Positions 45,201 to 51,245 of a stretch of 51,245 nt of DNA are shown here, piece by piece. Origin of the DNA: Cyanomargarita calcarea GSE-NOS-MK-12-04C (GTDB lineage Bacteria; Cyanobacteriota; Cyanobacteriia; Cyanobacteriales; Nostocaceae); assembly GCA_019359595.1 (NCBI GenBank), contig JAHHGZ010000049.1, forward strand, positions 1 through 51,245. Reading direction: 5' to 3'. Under the pieces are notes generated by a model, which saw nothing but the letters and a program-made list of their open reading frames with translations, made no database searches and was not told the origin of the DNA. Position 1 is the first letter of the stretch. The number at the start of each line of letters is the position of its first letter. The position numbers were made by a program, and so were the translations under genes.

Positions 45201-45509
45201 AAAAATTATATGCACCTTCACAGAGAATTGGTATAACACCCTAACTTCTTTGAAAAGATTTCTTAGGGATTCTAACCATTGGTTTGTAATATCTCTTCAC
45301 AAGCAAGCGCAAAGACTTGAAGTCTTGATAGAAGACTTGTGCGAAGTCATATATCGTACAGGAATAAGGGAAGTCTTGCTTGTGATTTGCCAGAGGGGGA
45401 GGCGATCGCTTATAAATTATATAGTTAATAAAATATTTTTCAGTTGGCTTTTGAGACGTCAATTGATTTAACAAACTAGTTCTAAATTTTGCAAAGGGAG
45501 CATCGAGAC

Positions 45510-45806
45510 ATGGATATGCAAGTCCTGAGAGAGAGGGCGGGATTGAGTCGTGCAGAAGTTGCCTTCAGGCTTGCAATCAGTGAAACGAGCGTTCGCAACT
45601 GGGAAGCAGGTCGTACTGAACCGACAATGACACCCAAAAAATATTTAGATGCTTTGCGATTATTCAAATGCACACCAGAAGAATTGGCAGGAGCAAGCGA
45701 AAAATCAATTAATCAACGGCACAAGCGGAAACCAGGAAGACCAAAACGCTTTCCAGACAATGCGATCGCTCCAGTGACAACTCCTGTTTTGAGTGTTGAG
45801 AACTAG
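45510..45806 (+). CDS. small XRE-type helix-turn-helix regulator
   Basis: The 98-residue protein starts at ATG (MDMQVLRERAG) 12 bases after an AAAGGGAG ribosome site; a TTG seven codons upstream is a weaker option. The HTH runs LRERAGLSRAEVAFRLAISE and SVRNWEAGRTEPTM, as in Cro/CI-type proteins. The tail (HKRKPGRPKRFPDNAIAPV) contains an AT-hook-like GRPKR. It probably binds DNA as a regulator; targets are unknown. I recall similar proteins as conserved single genes in cyanobacteria. Confidence 0.8.
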   Translation: MDMQVLRERAGLSRAEVAFRLAISETSVRNWEAGRTEPTMTPKKYLDALRLFKCTPEELAGASEKSINQRHKRKPGRPKRFPDNAIAPVTTPVLSVEN

Positions 45807-46123
45807 CGATGCTCTCATTCTCCGCCAATTCTGGGGTATTTTGTCCTAATTTGAATTTTCTTCTCGAACAGTATGCGATCGCGGGGCTGTGTACCCCTCA
45901 AAATTAATGTGGTGGGGTACTAGTTCTACTTTGAATTCTCTTTTCCCCCAGAATTGGGGGTGGGGGGCTTCCGAGTCGCACTGCCCGACTTCGCGAAGTC
46001 AGGCATCTGACCAATCTAAGGGTGCGGGTTTTTGACATTTTGAATTGGTTGGTAGAATCGCTCACCGTATTTTCCCTCTCCTCGCGATAAGATTCTAGAA
46101 CAAGAATCGTACTATAAGGTCTA
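45807..46123. other. intergenic region upstream of pdhB
   Basis: The spacer holds one small palindrome (CCCCCAGAATTGGGGG, about 45,946-45,961) and CGACTTCGCGAAGTCAGGC (45,988-46,006), a hairpin with a 7-bp stem GACTTCG/CGAAGTC, both of dispersed-repeat type. A promoter must lie near 46,050-46,100 but is not distinct. Confidence 0.4.
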
Positions 46124-47107
46124 ATGGCAGAAACTCTATTTTTCAACGCTCTGCGAGAAGCCATTGATGAGGAAATGGCAAGGGATTCAACAGTATTTGT
46201 TATGGGGGAAGACGTAGGACACTATGGCGGCTCCTACAAAGTTACTAAAGACTTGTACAAAAAATATGGGGATCTCCGGGTTTTAGACACTCCCATCGCA
46301 GAAAACAGCTTTACTGGGATGGCTGTGGGAGCAGCGATGACCGGCTTGCGACCGATAATCGAAGGCATGAACATGGGGTTCTTATTACTTGCCTTCAACC
46401 AAATTTCTAATAATGCCGGGATGCTGCGTTATACCTCCGGTGGTAATTTTAAGATCCCGATGGTAATTCGCGGTCCTGGTGGTGTCGGAAGACAACTCGG
46501 TGCAGAACATTCGCAACGCCTAGAAGCCTACTTTCAAGCGGTTCCTGGCTTGAAGATAGTCGCTTGTTCTACACCAAAAAACGCCAAAGGACTTCTGAAA
46601 TCCGCAATCCGCGATAATAATCCCGTATTGTTCTTTGAACACGTACTGCTTTACAACCTCAAAGAAGACCTACCAGAACATGAATATCTAGTACCCTTGG
46701 ATAAAGCCGAAGTGGTACGTAGCGGCAAGGATGTCACCATTTTAACTTATTCTCGGATGCGTCATCATGTGATGCAAGCGATGAAAACCTTAGAAAAACA
46801 AGGTTTTGACCCAGAAGTAATTGACTTGATATCACTAAAACCGTTAGATTTCGATACCATCGGTGCCTCTGTCCGAAAAACCCACCGCGTAATTATCGTG
46901 GAGGAGTGCATGAAAACTGGCGGTATTGGTGCGGAATTAGTTGCAAGTATCAACGATCGCCTATTTGATGAATTAGATGCTCCAGTACTGCGGTTGTCTT
47001 CCCAAGATATCCCCACACCTTACAACGGAGCGTTGGAGAGATTAACAATTGTTCAACCAGAGCAAATTGTTGAAGCTGTTGAGAAAATGGTCGGCATGCG
47101 GGTTTAA
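46124..47107 (+). CDS. pdhB: pyruvate dehydrogenase E1 component, beta subunit
   Basis: The 327-residue subunit, with E1-alpha, decarboxylates pyruvate and passes the acetyl group to the E2 lipoyl domain. It shows [57 protein letters not shown] (Glu contacting the thiamine ring), [39 protein letters not shown] and [18 protein letters not shown]. Length and lack of extensions fit the cyanobacterial/plastid type. It is monocistronic by position, with repeats following before secD. Confidence 0.94.
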   Translation: MAETLFFNALREAIDEEMARDSTVFVMGEDVGHYGGSYKVTKDLYKKYGDLRVLDTPIAENSFTGMAVGAAMTGLRPIIEGMNMGFLLLAFNQISNNAGMLRYTSGGNFKIPMVIRGPGGVGRQLGAEHSQRLEAYFQAVPGLKIVACSTPKNAKGLLKSAIRDNNPVLFFEHVLLYNLKEDLPEHEYLVPLDKAEVVRSGKDVTILTYSRMRHHVMQAMKTLEKQGFDPEVIDLISLKPLDFDTIGASVRKTHRVIIVEECMKTGGIGAELVASINDRLFDELDAPVLRLSSQDIPTPYNGALERLTIVQPEQIVEAVEKMVGMRV

Positions 47108-47115
47108 ATTAAGTG

Positions 47116-47250
47116 TTGGTTGTTGGTTGTTGGTTGTTGGTTGTTGGTTGTTGGTTGTAAAAAATATCCACTAACTCCTAACTCCTAACCACCAACCACT
47201 AACCACTAACCACTAACCACCAACCACCAACCACTAACTCTTAACTCTTT
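47116..47250. repeat. TTGGTTG array followed by its rough inverse
   Basis: Six TTGGTTG units (about 47,116-47,158) are followed after a short gap by CTAACTC, CCACTAA and CCACCAA units to 47,240. The halves can pair in part, so the pdhB-secD spacer may fold into a long imperfect hairpin. Confidence 0.8.
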
Positions 47251-47305
47251 ACTCATAACTTGTTAAAAGAGCGCTATTATAGCGTTTGTCGTAGCGAATT
47301 ATGGT

Positions 47306-48730
47306 ATGCAAAGACAGCGATCGCTATTAGCCTTGATTGTACTGTTGGTAATTGCCGCCATTGCGGTCATTGCCATTCCTCCGTTTAAAATTCCTATACC
47401 TCTGGGACTGGACTTGCGAGGAGGTTCGCAGCTGACAATTCAGGTGAAAACAACACCGGAAATTAAGCAGATTACCGAACGGGAATTGGAAGCGGTAAAA
47501 AAAGTCGTCGAAGGTCGGATTAACGGCCTTGGCGTTTCGGAACCAGTGATCCAAGCAGTTGGTACAGATAAGATTTTAGTGCAGTTACCGGGTGTTAATG
47601 ACCCAGAAGAAGCTCAAAGAGTACTCGGTGGTACGGCACAGTTAGAGTTCAAAAAGCAAAAACCGGGAACAGAAACCCAACTTTTTGCTTTCCAAACTTC
47701 TCGTGCTGAATTAAAAGCCAAGCAGGCTGAGTTGCTAAAAACTAAGGATAAAGAAGCGATTGAGAAAAATAAAGCAGAATTACAGAAAAGTAATCAAGCG
47801 ATCGCTGAATTATTTGAAAGTACAAATCCACCACTAACGGGAAAATTCCTCGAAGATGCTTCCGGTCAACCGACTCAAGGTGAAAATTGGGAAATTGCTA
47901 TTCGTTTTGACCAAAAAGGTGGAGAACTATTTGCCGAAATAACGAAAACCCTTGCTGGTACTGGGCGAGGTATTGGTATTTTTCTTGACAATGAAATCAT
48001 TAGCTCTCCCGTTGTTGATTCCAAATTTGCTGCTACAGGTATTACTGGCGGTGCTGCGTCAATTACAGGTAGATTTACGGCAAGAGAGGCGCAAGATTTA
48101 GGCGTACAGCTAAAGGGAGGCTCATTACCCGTACCAGTAGAAATAGCCGAAATCCGCACCGTTGGGGCAACCTTGGGTAAAGACAGTATTCAACGCAGTA
48201 TTTATGCTGGTATCGGTGGTCTGAGTTTAGTATTAATCTTTATGGTGTGGTATTATCGACTACCGGGATTAATTGCTGATATAGCTTTACTGGTATATTC
48301 TTTGTTAACTTGGGCTAGTTTTGCTTTATTAGGTGTCACCTTGACTCTGCCAGGAATTGCCGGTTTTGTTCTGAGTATTGGGATGGCTGTTGATGCCAAC
48401 GTCCTAATTTTTGAACGCACACGAGAAGAATTGCAAGCAGGTAAAACTCTGTATCGTTCTGTGGAATCAGGTTTCTATCGTGCATTTTCCAGCATTTTAG
48501 ATAGTAACGTGACTACTTGGATTGCTTGTGCGGCACTCTTCTGGCTGGGGTCTGGCTTGGTGAAAGGTTTTGCTCTTACCTTAGCTTTGGGTGTAGGTGT
48601 GAGTATGTTTACAGCAATTACTTGCAGTCGCACATTTATGTTTTTGGCAATTTCTATACCCTGGTTGCGGAAGCCAGGACTTTACTGTCCCAACCTGCCA
48701 ACTGCGAAAAAGGTAGAGGTGGCAAAATGA
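47306..48730 (+). CDS. secD: protein translocase subunit SecD
   Basis: The 474-residue membrane protein uses proton-motive force to assist export through SecYEG. It has one N-terminal helix ([18 protein letters not shown]), the periplasmic P1 domain starting [37 protein letters not shown] and [14 protein letters not shown], and five C-terminal membrane helices with the signature [18 protein letters not shown]. Its TGA overlaps the secF start (ATGA), so the two are coupled. Confidence 0.93.
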   Translation: MQRQRSLLALIVLLVIAAIAVIAIPPFKIPIPLGLDLRGGSQLTIQVKTTPEIKQITERELEAVKKVVEGRINGLGVSEPVIQAVGTDKILVQLPGVNDPEEAQRVLGGTAQLEFKKQKPGTETQLFAFQTSRAELKAKQAELLKTKDKEAIEKNKAELQKSNQAIAELFESTNPPLTGKFLEDASGQPTQGENWEIAIRFDQKGGELFAEITKTLAGTGRGIGIFLDNEIISSPVVDSKFAATGITGGAASITGRFTAREAQDLGVQLKGGSLPVPVEIAEIRTVGATLGKDSIQRSIYAGIGGLSLVLIFMVWYYRLPGLIADIALLVYSLLTWASFALLGVTLTLPGIAGFVLSIGMAVDANVLIFERTREELQAGKTLYRSVESGFYRAFSSILDSNVTTWIACAALFWLGSGLVKGFALTLALGVGVSMFTAITCSRTFMFLAISIPWLRKPGLYCPNLPTAKKVEVAK

Positions 48731-49692
48731 AGCTAAGTATAAATAAATCGCGATCGCTTTGGTGGGGACTTTCCTCTGCTGTTATCATCGCCGGTATCAT
48801 CTCCATGTTCATATCTTGGCAAAATCCCAGTATCCGGGCACCACTGCGTCCAAGTTTGGATTTTATTGGTGGTACCCGGCTGCAGTTAGAACGAGATTGT
48901 ACAAAACCCGGTAACTGCGACAAACCAATTGATATCGTCGCAGTCCGGGAAGCAGCGAAATCCCAAGGGTTGGGTGACAGCAGCATCCAACTTGTTGGAG
49001 ACAGTGGGGTATTAATTAGAACAAAAAACTTGGATGTTGACGAGCGCACCAAGTTGCAAAATACCATCATTGAAAAAATCGGCACTATAGATCGACAAAA
49101 CAGCCAAATTGACTCTGTAGGTCCCACTCTCGGACGACAGTTGTTAACCTCTGGTCTTCTTGCCCTACTAGTTTCTTTTACTGGTATTACTATATACCTA
49201 ACTTTTCGTTTCAAATTGGACTATGCCATATTGGCGATCGTGGCACTATTGCATGATGTGGTAATCACAACCGGGATTTTTTCGATTCTGGGATTGGTAT
49301 TTGGCACGGAAGTAGATAGTCTGTTTATTGTTGCATTGCTAACAATTACAGGTTTCTCAGTCAATGATACCGTAGTGATTTACGATCGCATCCGCGAAAC
49401 CCTAGAAACAAATCCGAATCGTCCAATTGCGGATATTGTGGATGATGCAGTGAATCAAACTCTCGCAAGGTCAATCAACACGACATTAACAACCTTACTG
49501 ACCTTGCTTTCGATATTTTTATTTGGTGGTGAAACCCTGCATAACTTTTCCCTAGCATTGCTGATTGGTTTCACGATGGGAGCGTATTCAAGTATTTTCA
49601 TCGCCAGTACTCTACTAGTTTGGTGGCGAGAACGCAATGGCTCATCCAACCCCCCAACAAGTGCAGAAGTAATCGATGCGTCTGCAAATTAG
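48727..49692 (+). CDS. secF: protein translocase subunit SecF
   Basis: The 321-residue partner of SecD starts at ATG overlapping the secD stop by four bases; a longer reading to 48,517 only reads through secD in another frame. N-terminal helix [20 protein letters not shown] is followed by [15 protein letters not shown], then the [20 protein letters not shown] block and the signature [19 protein letters not shown] with [20 protein letters not shown]. Six membrane helices are expected. It appears complete. Confidence 0.93.
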   Translation: MKLSINKSRSLWWGLSSAVIIAGIISMFISWQNPSIRAPLRPSLDFIGGTRLQLERDCTKPGNCDKPIDIVAVREAAKSQGLGDSSIQLVGDSGVLIRTKNLDVDERTKLQNTIIEKIGTIDRQNSQIDSVGPTLGRQLLTSGLLALLVSFTGITIYLTFRFKLDYAILAIVALLHDVVITTGIFSILGLVFGTEVDSLFIVALLTITGFSVNDTVVIYDRIRETLETNPNRPIADIVDDAVNQTLARSINTTLTTLLTLLSIFLFGGETLHNFSLALLIGFTMGAYSSIFIASTLLVWWRERNGSSNPPTSAEVIDASAN

Positions 49693-49757
49693 TCCTTCCT
49701 ACTTGAGTCCACCAGAATGAAGTGAAGAATCAATCGTTCTCCCACTCCCCCTAGCCT

Positions 49758-50141
49758 ATGGTTGAAATCGACAATACTGACCCACATTTTGCCAAACAAG
49801 TGCAAAAGCTACACCAACTTACTGTATACAGCAGATGGTTGATTGTCGGCTTATTGTGGTTGACTGTTGCACCATTGGCGTTGTGGAATCTCCGTGAAGA
49901 AATTACTTTGTGGCGACAATACTTTACCTGGATGGCAGTGAAGTATGGACTTTACTACCATCCACTGTCTACCCTAGGTTTAGCTTTCTGTATAGGAATG
50001 ACTGTGGCTGTTTTAATTTGGCAAAGTCGAAATATTCTACTTGGACTACCACAGTATGAGTTACAACGCCTAGAAAAACAGGTTTGGAGGATACGCGAAC
50101 AAGGTCCAAGCCATCCTTTGTGGAAGTGGATTTGTCAGTAA
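49758..50141 (+). CDS. small cyanobacterial membrane protein, function unknown
   Basis: The 127-residue protein has two hydrophobic helices (WLIVGLLWLTVAPLALW, about 27-43; LGLAFCIGMTVAVLIW, about 73-88) and charged ends, with QYELQRLEKQVWRIREQG near the C-terminus. It follows secF by 65 bases and may share its transcript. I do not recognise a function. Confidence 0.7.
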   Translation: MVEIDNTDPHFAKQVQKLHQLTVYSRWLIVGLLWLTVAPLALWNLREEITLWRQYFTWMAVKYGLYYHPLSTLGLAFCIGMTVAVLIWQSRNILLGLPQYELQRLEKQVWRIREQGPSHPLWKWICQ

Positions 50142-50229
50142 ACCTTGAAATAATATTAAATTTGAGAATAGTTGCTATGGATACACTAGATGGTAGCAAA
50201 GGTACTACCGAAATAGGACAACATAATAG

Positions 50230-50751
50230 ATGGATTACTCCCAGGTTAGATTTAGCGATCGCAAATCTGAAATTGACCTTTACCAACTGCAGGAATTGTT
50301 TAATATTGCAGCTTTTTGGGCAAAAGGGCGCAGTATTGAAGATTTAAGTATAGCTATTGCCAACAGTAACTCAGTGGTTAGCATTTGGGATGGAGAGAAA
50401 CTAGTTGGCTTTGCGAGGGCAACTTCTGATGGTATCTACCGTGCCACGATTTGGGATGTTGTGATTCATCCAGCTTATCGTGGCGGTGGACTGGGAAGTA
50501 AGTTGGTGGAAACTATTTTGAGTCAACCGTGCATTTACAGAGTAGAGCGCGTATATTTGACAACTACTCATCAACAACAGTTCTACGAAAAAATTGGTTT
50601 CTTGCGCAACACTACCACCACGATGGTGTTATGGAATCAAACCGGGCTTGATTCCTTACCTGAAGAAAGAAGTTCAGCTTCAGGAATCACGGAAGGGATA
50701 GACAATTGCAGGCGAGTTAGCTGCTCAGACGAATCCTTAGTGGTAGGATAA
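50230..50751 (+). CDS. GNAT-family N-acetyltransferase
   Basis: The 173-residue protein has the GNAT fold: VSIWDGEKLVGFARATSDG (beta 2-3), IWDVVIHPAYRGGGLGSKLV with the acetyl-CoA pyrophosphate loop R-G-G-G-L-G, and FYEKIGFLRNTTTTMVLW at the end. Relatives usually stop near the MVLWNQ strand; here about 35 further codons run antisense into the histidine-kinase fragment, so a natural stop may have been lost. The acceptor is unknown. ATG at 50,230 precedes the first strand properly. Confidence 0.82.
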   Translation: MDYSQVRFSDRKSEIDLYQLQELFNIAAFWAKGRSIEDLSIAIANSNSVVSIWDGEKLVGFARATSDGIYRATIWDVVIHPAYRGGGLGSKLVETILSQPCIYRVERVYLTTTHQQQFYEKIGFLRNTTTTMVLWNQTGLDSLPEERSSASGITEGIDNCRRVSCSDESLVVG

Positions 50752-51190
50752 GGAACAATTTCCAGCTTTCCATTCATCACTTCCAGCAGAGTTTGATTTA
50801 GTAATAGCTTCATTCCTGGTGTCATAGGAGTATTTTTCGGATCAATCTGACTCTGCTTATCTTTTGATTCAATTAAATTTATCAGTTCGTTGCTTGTGAC
50901 CGCATGAGTCGGCACATCCAGCCAAATATGAACAAGATTATTTATAGGTTTAGGACTGGCAGAAACACGGATACACCCTGACTCCATCGCAGTAATAGAA
51001 GTGTCTACTAGATTTAACAATACATAGCGGAGCCAGCGCTGGTCTGCCAAAACATAAATTTCTGGGTCTGACGGTAGGATCTCCAAAGGATAATTGCGAT
51101 TTGCTGCCAGTAAATGAGTTATAGCAACCGCCAAGGCGGTTATGGTATAAACTGGAAGTAATCCCAAATGCTCCTTACGTGCGATCGCAT
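50637..51190 (-). pseudogene. histidine-kinase-like ATPase domain, N-terminus cut by an IS
   Basis: The minus-strand frame encodes GLLPVYTITALAVAITHLLA, LADQRWLRYVLLNLVDTSIT (N-box-like position) and GMKLLLNQTLLEVMNGKLEI (G2-like position), the outline of a divergent HATPase domain of a sensor kinase. The H-box and sensor parts would lie further right, but there the DNA becomes an IS630-type transposase start, so the first codons of this frame (GIEINAIARKE) are probably IS-derived. The end overlaps the convergent GNAT gene by 115 bases. Confidence 0.6.
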
Positions 51191-51198
51191 TTATTTCG

Positions 51199-51245
51199 AT
51201 GCCCAAACCCTACAGTTACGACCTCCGTCTGAAAGTCATCCAAGC
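51199..51245 (+). mobile_element. start of an IS630-type transposase gene (runs off the window)
   Basis: ATG at 51,199 opens MPKPYSYDLRLKVIQ, the characteristic first residues of cyanobacterial IS630-family transposases, and continues past the window end. The left terminal repeat should lie in the 10-40 bases before it, inside what is now the broken kinase gene. Confidence 0.75.

Noticed and set aside
45142-45471. 109-codon plus-strand ORF after hemB
   Set aside because: It begins in a hairpin repeat and its opposite strand is equally open; no family resemblance.
48517-48726. N-terminal extension of SecF by 70 residues
   Set aside because: It is an out-of-frame reading of secD; the ATG at 48,727 with the ATGA overlap is the normal start.

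Overview
The window looks like chromosomal DNA of a filamentous, probably heterocyst-forming cyanobacterium. The signs are frequent GCGATCGC (HIP1) octamers, heptameric short tandem repeats (GAGTTAG, TTGGTTG) between genes, an SLH-domain porin, a PEP-CTERM protein, an RRM-type Rbp protein, Uma2-type nucleases, and cyanobacterial versions of hemB, secDF, prfC and the pyruvate dehydrogenase genes. The order is an inference; no species can be named from the sequence.

Region 1 (about 1-14,977) is accessory DNA, mostly genome-defence-like and largely decayed. It starts with a truncated IS1634-type transposase. Minus-strand remnants follow: an SNF2-type helicase with its middle deleted (998-2350), a 56-codon stub (2317-2487), an intact AAA ATPase (2490-3524), a frameshifted HEPN-like/AlbA_2-like gene (3508-4595) and pieces of a COG1743-type DNA methyltransferase (4930-5405). 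Plus-strand fragments (antitoxin-like, DUF4365, a hypothetical gene), an Rpn-type nuclease remnant, orphan antitoxins, a HigB stub with its HigA-like partner and an HNH nuclease gene fill the space up to 8587. Two large intact minus-strand genes then form an AddB/AddA-like helicase-nuclease (14,977-8637). The AddA-like protein carries a C-terminal domain resembling BrxF of BREX-3 systems but without a Walker A motif, and it has an internal start codon with a Shine-Dalgarno sequence. With the methyltransferase and SNF2 helicase remnants on the same strand, this suggests a degenerated BREX-3-like (or DISARM-like) locus whose AddAB::BrxF part survives.

Region 2 (15,000-22,900) holds a glycoside-hydrolase-like membrane-anchored protein and a DsbA-like protein. 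A chain of three truncated metabolic genes follows (aldo/keto reductase, MGH1/GH63 glucosidase, amylo-alpha-1,6-glucosidase); the first junction falls exactly on a HIP1 octamer. Then come a Uma2 protein, another helicase remnant and an intact type IA topoisomerase.

Region 3 (22,900-51,245) is mostly housekeeping: msrB (with an upstream in-frame Tat-like leader cut off by one stop codon), pyruvate dehydrogenase E2 and E1-beta (21 kb apart), an acyl-ACP/CoA synthetase, ylqD, an iron-uptake-type porin, rqcH (NFACT), a PEP-CTERM protein, a GT4 glycosyltransferase, an Rbp RNA-binding protein, a degenerate M48 peptidase homologue, prfC, hemB, a small HTH regulator, secD-secF, a GNAT acetyltransferase and a histidine-kinase fragment. 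The kinase gene is broken at the right edge by the start of an IS630-type transposase. Heptamer arrays sit directly on the TAG stop codons of rqcH, prfC and hemB. A dispersed repeat with a nested inverted repeat occurs at 37.3-37.5 kb and, inverted and without the insert, at 43.8 kb. No rRNA, tRNA or CRISPR array was recognised.
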